Of a DNA stretch of 64,000 bases, positions 16,404-22,865 are shown in pieces. Both the position numbers and the translations under genes were made by a program. The DNA lies in assembly GCF_900112065.1 (NCBI RefSeq), contig NZ_FOKE01000002.1:192236-256235 (forward strand), given 5' to 3'. Origin of the DNA: Cohnella sp. OV330 (lineage in GTDB: Bacteria; Bacillota; Bacilli; Paenibacillales; Paenibacillaceae). Position 1 is the stretch's first letter, and each line of letters starts with the position of its first letter. Under the pieces are notes generated by a model, which was not told where the DNA came from, made no database searches, and saw only the letters and a program-made list of their open reading frames with translations.

Positions 16404-16650
16404 CTGATGGATCGCCTGCCTTATCAGGATTCAAATTTCTATAATTCGTAGAACTTTCGGTTAAAAAAAATTCTGGCGGCTTTTGCAGACCCTTCGAGCA
16501 AATAGAGACAAGATCCTCGGGAGACATGTTCCTTGTGCCATACAACATGCGGTAAAGCACATCAGGTGTGTATCCCGCATTCTTAGCAACGACACTTATT
16601 TTTAGCCCGCTGCTGACGATATAGGCCTTCATCTTCTCCCGGACTAACAA
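16375..16650 (-). CDS. Cro-like helix-turn-helix regulator
   Basis: This protein of about 91 residues has an HTH in the first half (MKAYIVSSGLKISVVAKNAGY then LYRMLYGTRNMSPEDLV). It is the first gene of the leftward early operon, driven by a strong promoter flanked by two operators. The likely start is a TTG after AAGGTGGTGAT; an internal ATG at 16632 is possible. Its last codons overlap operator B. Confidence 0.75.
   Translation of the reverse strand: MLVREKMKAYIVSSGLKISVVAKNAGYTPDVLYRMLYGTRNMSPEDLVSICSKGLQKPPEFFLTESSTNYRNLNPDKAGDPSDVETYASDR
16437..16453. promoter_or_regulatory. Repressor operator B (17-bp dyad)
   Basis: TTCTATAATTCGTAGAA lies within the coding end of the Cro-like gene, about 240 bases downstream of the early promoter. 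It may act as an auxiliary site, for looping or for blocking transcription. Confidence 0.7.
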
Positions 16651-16674
16651 TTCAAATCACCACCTTCTCCCCAT

Positions 16675-16691
16675 TTCTATAAATCGTAGAA
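16675..16691. promoter_or_regulatory. Repressor operator C (17-bp dyad)
   Basis: TTCTATAAATCGTAGAA lies roughly at +8 to +24 of the leftward early promoter, a position where a bound repressor blocks transcription of the cro operon. Confidence 0.8.
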
Positions 16692-16705
16692 TTTGGTGCC
16701 TCCAC

Positions 16706-16735
16706 AATATAAACTGCCGCATTACACTCCGTCAA
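16706..16735 (-). promoter_or_regulatory. Leftward early promoter
   Basis: Minus strand: -35 TTGACG (16735-16730), 17-base spacer, -10 TTATAT (16712-16707). It drives the Cro-like gene and the long early operon, and lies between operators C and D. Confidence 0.75.
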
Positions 16736-16742
16736 CAACTTT

Positions 16743-16759
16743 TTCTATTATTTATAGAA
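16743..16759. promoter_or_regulatory. Repressor operator D (17-bp dyad)
   Basis: TTCTATTATTTATAGAA lies between the leftward early promoter and the rightward repressor promoter, upstream of both -35 regions. Repressor bound here could repress one promoter and activate the other. Confidence 0.75.
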
Positions 16760-16785
16760 TTTTTTATCCGCATAGTGGAAAACTG

Positions 16786-16794
16786 TGATATTAT
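16786..16794 (+). promoter_or_regulatory. Repressor promoter, extended -10
   Basis: TGATATTAT is an extended -10 element (TG-A-TATTAT) with only a weak -35. A transcript would begin near 16801, so the ATG at 16801 would be leaderless and the GTG at 16816 the true start. Confidence 0.55.
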
Positions 16795-16815
16795 ACCATC
16801 ATGGAGGTGTCCTCA

Positions 16816-17217
16816 GTGGTTAGAGTCGGTTCGGATCATGATACAGTTAGTTCCAGACTTAAAAAAGCCCGCAAGATGCGCAAGCTTTCTCAAATTGAGG
16901 TTATGCAGCGTACGGGAATAAGCAATAAATCCTTGAGTGCTTATGAGGCAGCCCGAAACGGAATAGAGCTAGATGTACTTCAGAAGTTGGCGAACTGCTA
17001 TGACGTTACGGTCGATTGGCTGTTAGGAAAGACCAACGATCCGGGAGCAAGCTTTACTGAAGAAGAGAGAAGACTAGTTGAGGGAATCAATTTTTCCGAT
17101 GAAGAGCTCGTCGAGGAGCCTATGTACTATTTTGGCCGTGAGCTTGATGATGCTGAGAAGAAACGTGTTCTTTCTGTTGTGCGCGCTCTGCTTGATAGTT
17201 CGCGTCAAGATACATAA
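16816..17217 (+). CDS. Phage repressor, XRE family
   Basis: This 133-residue repressor maintains lysogeny. The N-terminal HTH (VSSRLKKARKMRKLSQIEVM, ISNKSLSAYEAARNG) and the cap CYDVTVDWLLGK are clear. The C-terminal 60 residues are acidic and helical and probably dimerise. There is no S24 peptidase domain, so induction cannot be by LexA-like self-cleavage. I place the start at GTG 16816, six bases after GGAGGTG, rather than at the in-frame ATG 16801, which lies at the transcription start. Divergent from the Cro-like gene with operators between, it is the natural ligand of the five TTCTA-7-TAGAA dyads. Confidence 0.88.
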   Translation: MVRVGSDHDTVSSRLKKARKMRKLSQIEVMQRTGISNKSLSAYEAARNGIELDVLQKLANCYDVTVDWLLGKTNDPGASFTEEERRLVEGINFSDEELVEEPMYYFGRELDDAEKKRVLSVVRALLDSSRQDT

Positions 17218-17299
17218 CGAGTTCTCGTACAAGCTTTTTGTGTTCTGGGGTGCCTTTGTTAATTTTTTCGATTAACGCGAGTACGTCGATCATGTCCAT
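17120..17299 (-). CDS. Possible small protein antisense to the repressor end
   Basis: The frame reads MDMIDVLALIEKINKGTPEH and continues to 59 residues, with GGAGTGC before the ATG and natural helical composition. It overlaps the last 98 bases of the repressor gene on the opposite strand. The composition argues for a real gene; the position and absence of an obvious promoter argue against. Confidence 0.35.
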   Translation of the reverse strand: MDMIDVLALIEKINKGTPEHKKLVRELVMYLDANYQAERAQQKEHVSSQHHQAHGQNST

Positions 17300-17337
17300 A
17301 TAGCACTCCCAATTAAATAGTTTGGAGGTAAGCCGCT

Positions 17338-17559
17338 ATGCCCCTTAAGAGGGGGAGATGCAGGCTGCCTGATCTGCGAGCTGAACGCGGTTGGTCTCAG
17401 GAGACGACTGCCGAGCAGCTGAAGCCTTATGTATCCGTGCTGCCTCAGTCGCTCAGCAAGTACGAGCGCGGAGTACAGGATATGCCGGACCTCGTCCGCA
17501 AGGCATGTGCTATCGTATTCGGCGTTCACATGGACGACCTGTATGAATATGAATGGTAG
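17338..17559 (+). CDS. Small XRE-like DNA-binding protein
   Basis: This 73-residue protein is almost only an HTH domain: LPDLRAERGWSQETTAEQL, then LPQSLSKYERGVQDMPD and the cap FGVHMDDLYEYEW. The ATG follows TTGGAGG. It lies downstream of the repressor on the same strand and may be co-transcribed with it. Confidence 0.75.
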   Translation: MPLKRGRCRLPDLRAERGWSQETTAEQLKPYVSVLPQSLSKYERGVQDMPDLVRKACAIVFGVHMDDLYEYEW

Positions 17560-17808
17560 ATCAGCCAGCCTGGCGATCGGTGGATATTCCGCCGCTCCCT
17601 CTCAGAAGCCGAGCCTATGCAGGCTTATTTACTTTTGTCAACATAGTCTTGAGTCCTCAAGTGCCCATTGACAATTGGTTTTGTATTCCAATTATGTCTT
17701 GTGTGGGACTAACTGTAAATGCTCACTCAACCGGATGAATTGCGCTATCATTTATTATTTTTCCGACATGAACCGACACACAAGAACTTATATTTGTGAT
17801 ATAGGAAC
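17560..17808. other. Gene-free stretch with a rightward promoter-like element
   Basis: No gene is convincing here. TTGACA at 17668-17673, a 17-base spacer and ATTATG (or TTATGT with 18) form a plus-strand promoter-like element. A transcript would run into the LytTR gene from its 3' side, so it could be antisense to that gene. Confidence 0.35.
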
Positions 17809-17833
17809 AAAAAAGACGCCTCGGAGGGCGCCT
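17809..17833 (-). terminator. Terminator of the agr-like operon
   Basis: Minus strand: stem AGGCGCC / GGCGTCT with a six-base loop, followed by a run of T. It lies just after the LytTR stop codon. Confidence 0.8.
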
Positions 17834-17836
17834 GAT

Positions 17837-18214
17837 TTATATTATTGCCGGCTTTTGAGAGGCTTTGACGACATTGAATACTTCCTTAAAAAGCTTCTGC
17901 GACATCGTGACCTTCTTGGATTTAGGTCCGATCTCATCCTCGAAGTATGCAAGATAGAACGTTTTGTCCATTCGCCGAATCTTCGGCACGTTCACTACGC
18001 AGCTTCGATCGACACGTTCGAACTGGTACCCTGCCGACTTGAGGCTTTCAGTGCAATATAACAAGGTGCCCGCAATGTAATACTTGCTGTCAGCCGTATG
18101 AACGTGCACCATTTTTTCAAACATATCGAATTCTAAATAAAGTACATCATCAGCGGCGATATTAATATACCCACTCTTACCTTCCAAATCTTCAGTGACA
18201 GCAAGATACAACAT
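17837..18214 (-). CDS. Stand-alone LytTR DNA-binding regulator
   Basis: This 125-residue protein consists only of a LytTR domain: YINIAADDVLYLEF, KYYIAGTLL, FERVDRSCVVNVPKIRR and a C-terminal VTMSQKLFKEVF. LytTR is the DNA-binding domain of AgrA-type regulators, but here no phosphoacceptor receiver precedes it. Its gene is the last of an operon with AgrB, AgrD and a membrane receptor-like protein, so it is probably the output of that signalling system. It could be controlled by direct contact with the membrane protein, as in streptococcal LytTR regulatory systems. Confidence 0.88.
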   Translation of the reverse strand: MLYLAVTEDLEGKSGYINIAADDVLYLEFDMFEKMVHVHTADSKYYIAGTLLYCTESLKSAGYQFERVDRSCVVNVPKIRRMDKTFYLAYFEDEIGPKSKKVTMSQKLFKEVFNVVKASQKPAII

Positions 18215-18227
18215 AATGCCCAGCTCC

Positions 18228-18350
18228 CTATTTCAAAAGTTCAGCGGGGGTCTCATCTTGATGTACGTAAAGCCAGCTTGCGGTACTAACGATCAGAACG
18301 GCTAGTGCTCCAAGTATGGAAGCAAGCTTCATTGCGACGTTCTTCTTCAA
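18228..18350 (-). CDS. agrD: AgrD-like autoinducer peptide precursor
   Basis: This 40-residue peptide has an N-terminal amphipathic helix (MKKNVAMKLASILGALAVL), a central STASWLYV and an acidic tail ending TPAELLK. The tail matches the AgrD cleavage/recognition segment. Its proline is six residues after the predicted ring SWLYV, the same spacing as in the staphylococcal precursor. There is no cysteine, so a serine lactone via Ser25 is expected. The start is a TTG that overlaps the agrB stop (TTTTGA); an internal ATG exists at 18332. Confidence 0.8.
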   Translation of the reverse strand: MKKNVAMKLASILGALAVLIVSTASWLYVHQDETPAELLK

Positions 18351-18874
18351 AAGTCCTCACCTCCCTTCAATCGTATCAAGGTCAAGCTCTGTACGAAGAA
18401 TGCGACAATAATGCTTGAAGATCCAACCATAATTCCAATTAGAATCAGGACTACTGAAGCAACCTTTAGATACGGATAATACTTTTTCGAAATCCTCGTC
18501 TGCTTCCCTATTCTGGATGGTGAATAAATCAATGCCAAAAGCGCACTCACCGCAGTTAAAATGTATTTCCAATCCTGGTTTAGATCAAGCATTGAGATAG
18601 CAGTAATGCCGGCCGTTGAAATAACTACGCAAGCCATTCCTGATTTTAAGTGAAGGCCGCCTGAGAGTTGCCTTAGCACTGCATATGAAATTAGAGCAAT
18701 GAGCGTTTCGAGAACCCGACCAGTGAAAGCCGAAATGATGAGGGAGAGCACAATGATGAAGATGGCGTTCAGGAGGAAGGATACTGCATATTTGAGGACT
18801 TCAAAGCTTTGTGGTGACTCAGGAGCTGCGTCCTTTATGCTTCGGGCAATGCGAGCCGATAAGGTCGCTATCAT
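18347..18874 (-). CDS. agrB: AgrB-like peptide-processing membrane protease
   Basis: This 175-residue multi-span membrane protein has the AgrB signature RQLSGGLHLKSGMAC, with catalytic His75 and Cys82 seven residues apart as in AgrB proteases. AgrB cuts the AgrD precursor at the C-terminal side of the ring and helps form the lactone or thiolactone. The ATG overlaps the upstream membrane-protein stop (ATGA) and the next gene is agrD. Confidence 0.92.
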   Translation of the reverse strand: MIATLSARIARSIKDAAPESPQSFEVLKYAVSFLLNAIFIIVLSLIISAFTGRVLETLIALISYAVLRQLSGGLHLKSGMACVVISTAGITAISMLDLNQDWKYILTAVSALLALIYSPSRIGKQTRISKKYYPYLKVASVVLILIGIMVGSSSIIVAFFVQSLTLIRLKGGEDF

Positions 18875-19497
18875 GCTTCTGTGTCCTTTCTCTGATAATA
18901 TATCACGGCAAGAAACATGAAAACAGCAAATACGACAAGGTTTGAAAAAACCGACTTGTACAACATGATTACTAGCAGAGCTAGAATGAATGAGGCAATT
19001 CCCATCGATACAAGGATCTTCTCTTTACGTAGGCGCAGCTTCTCGAGTTCAAACGTGAACCCGTATCCGAATTTGTATGTAAGATACGAAAGGCCAAACC
19101 CTATAAACCCTGTCAATACTTGCAGTAGGTACGACTTCCAAACAAGATTGCTTAATTCGTGAATTGAGAAAAATCCGAACGATAGATAGACTATTGCTGT
19201 CTGGAGAAGCCCGAATGCTATGTAACCAACGATCGTCATTATGAGCGACCAGGCTAGAGGTATTCTTAAATACACAATGATGAAAATCGCTGTAATTAAC
19301 AAATTTATCACTGGCGATATCGTCGATAAGGAAAGTTCTTCACGAATGATATAGCTCTGCAAATTTATAACTGTGATGGCCCCAATTACAGGCAGCAAAT
19401 GCTTGATCAAATCAATTCTCAGGGAGTAAAAGATAATAGCGTATAAGGCGAGCCCCTCAACCAATGAAAACACCATATACCCAATAAACTCTTCCAT
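18871..19497 (-). CDS. AgrC-like membrane protein lacking a kinase domain
   Basis: This 208-residue protein has five hydrophobic segments in the first about 145 residues, resembling the sensor part of AgrC. A short charged stretch follows (LEKLRLRKEKILV), then two more membrane spans and the end YYQRKDTEA. No histidine-kinase domain is present. Encoded directly before agrB, it is a plausible receptor for the peptide that signals without phosphorylation, or an inhibitor that holds the LytTR protein at the membrane. The ATG follows GAGGAGCTTTTCG. Confidence 0.7.
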   Translation of the reverse strand: MEEFIGYMVFSLVEGLALYAIIFYSLRIDLIKHLLPVIGAITVINLQSYIIREELSLSTISPVINLLITAIFIIVYLRIPLAWSLIMTIVGYIAFGLLQTAIVYLSFGFFSIHELSNLVWKSYLLQVLTGFIGFGLSYLTYKFGYGFTFELEKLRLRKEKILVSMGIASFILALLVIMLYKSVFSNLVVFAVFMFLAVIYYQRKDTEA

Positions 19498-19508
19498 CGA
19501 AAAGCTCC

Positions 19509-19820
19509 TCAGATATTATTTTTGTCCTGTATTCGCCATTCGTCTATATGCTTTAAATAATACTCGATTCGGGACTTTCGCCATACAGGAGATTTCCTTT
19601 TTCCTACGTGATCGTCCGGTTCGGGGAAAAATTTTGTTTTCCGCTTATGCTGCATGTTGTTAGGGTGTATGCCAATCATATCGGCAACTTGGGCGCTATT
19701 AAGAAATTCATCCTCAGTTTCGAGAAGATCAATGTATGCGTCGATCAGCTCATGAATGAGCTTACCGTCTGTTCCTCCGATCCGATTAGCAACATCTCTA
19801 TAGGTCTTTATTCGCTGCAT
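19509..19820 (-). CDS. Small HTH protein, first gene of the agr-like operon
   Basis: This 103-residue protein has a MerR/excisionase-like winged HTH: LNSAQVADMIGIHPNNMQHKRKTKFFPEP and VWRKSRIEYYLKH. It is 12 bases from the AgrC-like gene. Its promoter contains a perfect 21-bp palindrome in the spacer, which it may bind to control its own operon. Confidence 0.75.
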   Translation of the reverse strand: MQRIKTYRDVANRIGGTDGKLIHELIDAYIDLLETEDEFLNSAQVADMIGIHPNNMQHKRKTKFFPEPDDHVGKRKSPVWRKSRIEYYLKHIDEWRIQDKNNI

Positions 19821-19840
19821 TTCACCGCCCCCCTATGTAC

Positions 19841-19869
19841 AATATATGTGTTCCACATATATATGTCAA
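19841..19869 (-). promoter_or_regulatory. Agr-like operon promoter with palindromic operator in the spacer
   Basis: Minus strand: consensus -35 TTGACA (19869-19864), 17-base spacer, -10 TATATT (19846-19841). The palindrome ATATATGTG-TTC-CACATATAT occupies 19842-19862, between and over the -10. A dimeric regulator bound here would block transcription. The nuclease gene diverges from the same interval. Confidence 0.8.
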
Positions 19870-19975
19870 TTACATATGTTTGGTTGTTTGAACGTCGTGA
19901 TTAAAGGATAAATAAATTCATTTAGCGAATAACTTGTTCAAGAAAAACCAATTAACATATCTCGGGGGACTTAGA

Positions 19976-21310
19976 TTGAACATTTTAACTGTAGATTGTT
20001 TTTTTGAGCACGAACTTACAACTGATTGCAGTATCTCTTCAACTACAACTTTTTTAGATTATGATGTGATTATTTGGGATCCCAATTACTCCTTGAGTAA
20101 TTATAGAGAGGACTATCGAAGCGGAACATATATGGGACTAAAAAGTTTATCAGAAAGTGACTCAATAAATATCCAACAAGATATTAAAAGAAGAAGAACT
20201 GAAATTGATGAGTTACTTAAAATTGGAAGAACGGTTATTGTTTTTATGTCTCAAAATCAATTTTGTTACCACTATACTGGTGAAAAACAGTCTTCAGGAA
20301 CCGGAAAAAGCAGGGTTTTTACAAACATAGTAAGCAAAATAGATTTACTCTCTATACTCCCTGAAAATATAAACACTATTGGATCGACAGGATCAAGTAT
20401 TGACTGTAGGGCGGCTGAGCCGTATAAATCATTCTTTAATGAAAATAAGGACCATTTTCATTATGAAGCCTACTTCAATAAATCATTAGGAAACCCTCTT
20501 TATTACATAAAAGGTACCAATAAAGTAGTGGCTTCATGTTTAAAAATTCATAATGGAAATTTATTGTTTATTCCTACTTTTGTCGATGATGAAGATGAAC
20601 AATTACAAAAAAAATTTATAGATTCAGTCATTAAACTCGTTGAGGAATTAAAGCGCGACACAGGTGATTTCGAACAACCACAATGGAGTGAGGAGTATAC
20701 ACTACCTTCAGAAATTTCGAATAAGCATCAGCTTAAGGAATCGGAACTTGAATTAGCAGCTGTACTTGAAAAGATAAACAAGCAAAAAGAAGAAATTCTT
20801 ACGTTGGAGAGTTATAAATTACTGTTTACTGGGACAGGAAGAGCTTTAGAAATACAAGTAGGAAAAGTTTTTGAGGAGCTGGGATTTTCGGTTTCTGAAG
20901 GAATACCAGGTAGAGACGACCTCATATTAGAGAGAAATGACGCTGTCGCTGTTGTGGAAGTAAAAGGGGTTTCTAAAAGTGCGGCTGAGAAGCATGCAGC
21001 TCAATTAGAAAAATGGGTAAGTGAATACATTGAAGTGAACGAAAAAATGCCAAAAGGAATATTGGTTGTAAATGCTTTTAAAGACTTGCCATTGGACAAA
21101 CGAAATGAAGATGATTTTCCTCATCAAATGGTGACCTATTCTGAAAGAAGAAGTCACTGTCTTATCTCTGGATTGCAATTACTTTGCTTATATTTTGATT
21201 GTTTACAGCATCCGGAAAAGGCTAATGAGTTATTAGATGAATTGCTAACAACGGTTGGTGTATACAATAAATACAATTGGCTTAGTTTCATTGAAATGTA
21301 TCAGCTTTAA
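19976..21310 (+). CDS. PD-(D/E)XK nuclease-like protein, probable defence gene
   Basis: This 444-residue protein (from TTG at 19976, after CTCGGGGGAC) is visibly AT-rich compared with its neighbours, which suggests recent acquisition. The C-terminal domain (about 275-425) has the restriction-endonuclease core GRDDLIL ... VAVVEVKG. The first about 250 residues, opening NILTVDCFFE, form a separate unrecognised domain. A coiled coil at about 240-265 joins them. It is an isolated plus-strand gene divergent from the agr-like operon and ends in a strong terminator, as cargo genes that protect the lysogen often do. The start is uncertain; a TTG at 19934 would add 14 residues. Confidence 0.75.
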   Translation: MNILTVDCFFEHELTTDCSISSTTTFLDYDVIIWDPNYSLSNYREDYRSGTYMGLKSLSESDSINIQQDIKRRRTEIDELLKIGRTVIVFMSQNQFCYHYTGEKQSSGTGKSRVFTNIVSKIDLLSILPENINTIGSTGSSIDCRAAEPYKSFFNENKDHFHYEAYFNKSLGNPLYYIKGTNKVVASCLKIHNGNLLFIPTFVDDEDEQLQKKFIDSVIKLVEELKRDTGDFEQPQWSEEYTLPSEISNKHQLKESELELAAVLEKINKQKEEILTLESYKLLFTGTGRALEIQVGKVFEELGFSVSEGIPGRDDLILERNDAVAVVEVKGVSKSAAEKHAAQLEKWVSEYIEVNEKMPKGILVVNAFKDLPLDKRNEDDFPHQMVTYSERRSHCLISGLQLLCLYFDCLQHPEKANELLDELLTTVGVYNKYNWLSFIEMYQL

Positions 21311-21326
21311 ATCTCTAATTCATTAA

Positions 21327-21367
21327 AAGCGGTCAAGAACACTTTTTAATGCTTGACCGCTTCTATC
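21327..21367 (+). terminator. Terminator of the nuclease gene
   Basis: Stem AAGCGGTCAAG (21327-21337) pairs with CTTGACCGCTT (21352-21362) and is followed by a T-rich stretch. Confidence 0.8.
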
Positions 21368-21389
21368 TTAATAATTTTGTAATAAGCTA

Positions 21390-21677
21390 TTATGGGATTT
21401 GTGGCGGGCCGTTACGGTCCGTCTTTTTTTTCTGTGTAGGTCCGAAGTGAGGATTGCGTTCCAGGTCATCGATCTGCGCGCATATGGCGAGCTGCTCCCT
21501 CGTGTCTCCAAGCATGGACGCGACCAGCGACAAGTTCTCCAGCTTCGCCATTTCCCAACAGTACATCGCGTTCAGGTGTAGGACGTGCTGCATTTCGTCC
21601 ATCTCTTCGGTAGATAAGCTGCGCTGTTTGTTTAGCACCCACAATTCGGCCATTCGTGCATGAAAGGACTTCACCAT
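21390..21677 (-). CDS. Small helical protein
   Basis: This 95-residue protein begins MVKSFHARMAELWVLNKQ and contains YCWEMAKLENLSLVASM. I associate this pattern with small hypothetical proteins common in Paenibacillus and its prophages. The ATG overlaps the stop of the upstream membrane protein. Function is unknown. Confidence 0.65.
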   Translation of the reverse strand: MVKSFHARMAELWVLNKQRSLSTEEMDEMQHVLHLNAMYCWEMAKLENLSLVASMLGDTREQLAICAQIDDLERNPHFGPTQKKKTDRNGPPQIP

Positions 21678-21847
21678 ACGAACCACCAGATGACGCAGAG
21701 AACCACGCCGACTGCGACGACGATCCATCCTGCGGCCTTGCTATCTCTCGGTCGTCCTGCGGGCTCCTGCGTGGCCTCGACCGACTTGATACGATTATCC
21801 AGCGTGTACCTAAGGCGGTAAACTGTCCGCTTCTCCACTTCTACCAT
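21671..21847 (-). CDS. Small C-terminally anchored membrane protein
   Basis: This 58-residue protein has one C-terminal span (GWIVVAVGVVLCVIWWFVW). The ATG comes directly after TAAGGGAG, so a GTG three codons in may be the true start. It overlaps the next gene by seven bases. Confidence 0.5.
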   Translation of the reverse strand: MVEVEKRTVYRLRYTLDNRIKSVEATQEPAGRPRDSKAAGWIVVAVGVVLCVIWWFVW

Positions 21848-21866
21848 CTCCCTTAGCGGTGATGGT

Positions 21867-22091
21867 TCAATCTATGCCAGTTTGGGGATTTTGATGCCTG
21901 TCCAGATATACGATTTGTTCGACAGGGCGATTTAGCTTCTCGGCCATTTGAAGAACGATCTCGAGCAATGGCTGTCGTTGTTGAAGCTCGTACCGGTTGT
22001 ATTGGGATTGACTGATCCCTAACATTTTCGCAAACTCAACTTGGTTCATCTCGTATTCATGGCGGATGCTCTTCAAACGATTCTTGACCAT
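21867..22091 (-). CDS. XRE-family helix-turn-helix protein
   Basis: This 74-residue protein is an HTH_3 domain (VKNRLKSIRHEYEMNQVEFA, ISQSQYNRYELQQRQP). I start it at 22091, eight bases after GAGGTG; longer frames lack a good ribosome site. Located after the lysis region, it may control local accessory genes. Confidence 0.75.
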   Translation of the reverse strand: MVKNRLKSIRHEYEMNQVEFAKMLGISQSQYNRYELQQRQPLLEIVLQMAEKLNRPVEQIVYLDRHQNPQTGID

Positions 22092-22226
22092 TGGCGTCAC
22101 CTCGTCAGTAACTTCCATACGAGCATAGAAAGTTCCTTCGATGAACTTTGTCGAAGATGCCAAAGAAAGTATTTAATTAAAATACCTATGGCTCAACTAA
22201 ATAAGCACCCTCCAATAGGCGCTTTG

Positions 22227-22739
22227 TCATAATCTGATTTCACCAGGGAAGGTGCTGGAATGTATGGAGCTGAACGCTTGAAGCTTCAGTCCTTTTGCAT
22301 CAAAGGGAACCTCGAATGAAATATACCCCGACACTTTCATTCCTGGATTCAGCGATTGACCCGTTAATACGTTTCGTTCCCACTTGTTTGAAGCATTGAA
22401 GATCCGGCCTTCCCCGTCTTTTAGCTTGAGTAGTTCCCGGCCAATAAGGGTTGCATTTTTCCCATCATTCTTAACCGTCACTTGAAGAGTGATGATCTTA
22501 CCTGTTGCACCGGAGTCGTCGGATTCGTACTTCGTTACAAAGTAGGTCATGTCGCCGGCTGATAGGCTTTTATAATACTTCTGGTCTTTCTTGGAAGAGG
22601 CAGACCGATCCTCATAGGTGAACAATAGATAAACGCAAACGGCCAGTATTGCTGCGACTATACCGCCTCTTATTAATCCCTTTTTCAGTTCGGTCTTGTA
22701 GTCCTTGGGGCCATTAGGGCCATTATGAATCTGCGACAT
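22227..22739 (-). CDS. Membrane-anchored extracellular DUF4352-like protein
   Basis: This 170-residue protein has one N-terminal span (about 25-45: GGIVAAILAVCVYLLF) and an outer beta-sandwich domain (ITLQVTVKNDGKNATLIGRE, GYISFEVPFDAKG), the pattern of DUF4352/telokin-like modules. The ATG follows GGGAGGGAAAACGA. It lies downstream of the lysin terminator, so it is transcribed separately. It may act at the lysogen's surface. Confidence 0.7.
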   Translation of the reverse strand: MSQIHNGPNGPKDYKTELKKGLIRGGIVAAILAVCVYLLFTYEDRSASSKKDQKYYKSLSAGDMTYFVTKYESDDSGATGKIITLQVTVKNDGKNATLIGRELLKLKDGEGRIFNASNKWERNVLTGQSLNPGMKVSGYISFEVPFDAKGLKLQAFSSIHSSTFPGEIRL

Positions 22740-22830
22740 TCGTTTTCCCTCCCACTATCAAGCATTCTAAACTCTACGTATAACTATCTATAATTGATTC
22801 CATAATATTGCAAAATATCCTTCGTTAAAT

Positions 22831-22859
22831 AAAAAAAGCCCGAGAGCCGAAGCTCCCGG
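22831..22859 (-). terminator. Terminator of the lysis genes
   Basis: Minus strand: CCGGGAGC - TTCG - GCTCTCGG followed by seven T, directly after the endolysin stop codon. Confidence 0.85.
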
Positions 22860-22865
22860 ACGGAA

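Noticed and set aside
22128..22145. TTCCATACGAGCATAGAA as a sixth repressor operator
   Set aside because: Half-site spacing and left half differ from the 17-bp pattern, and it lies inside coding DNA.
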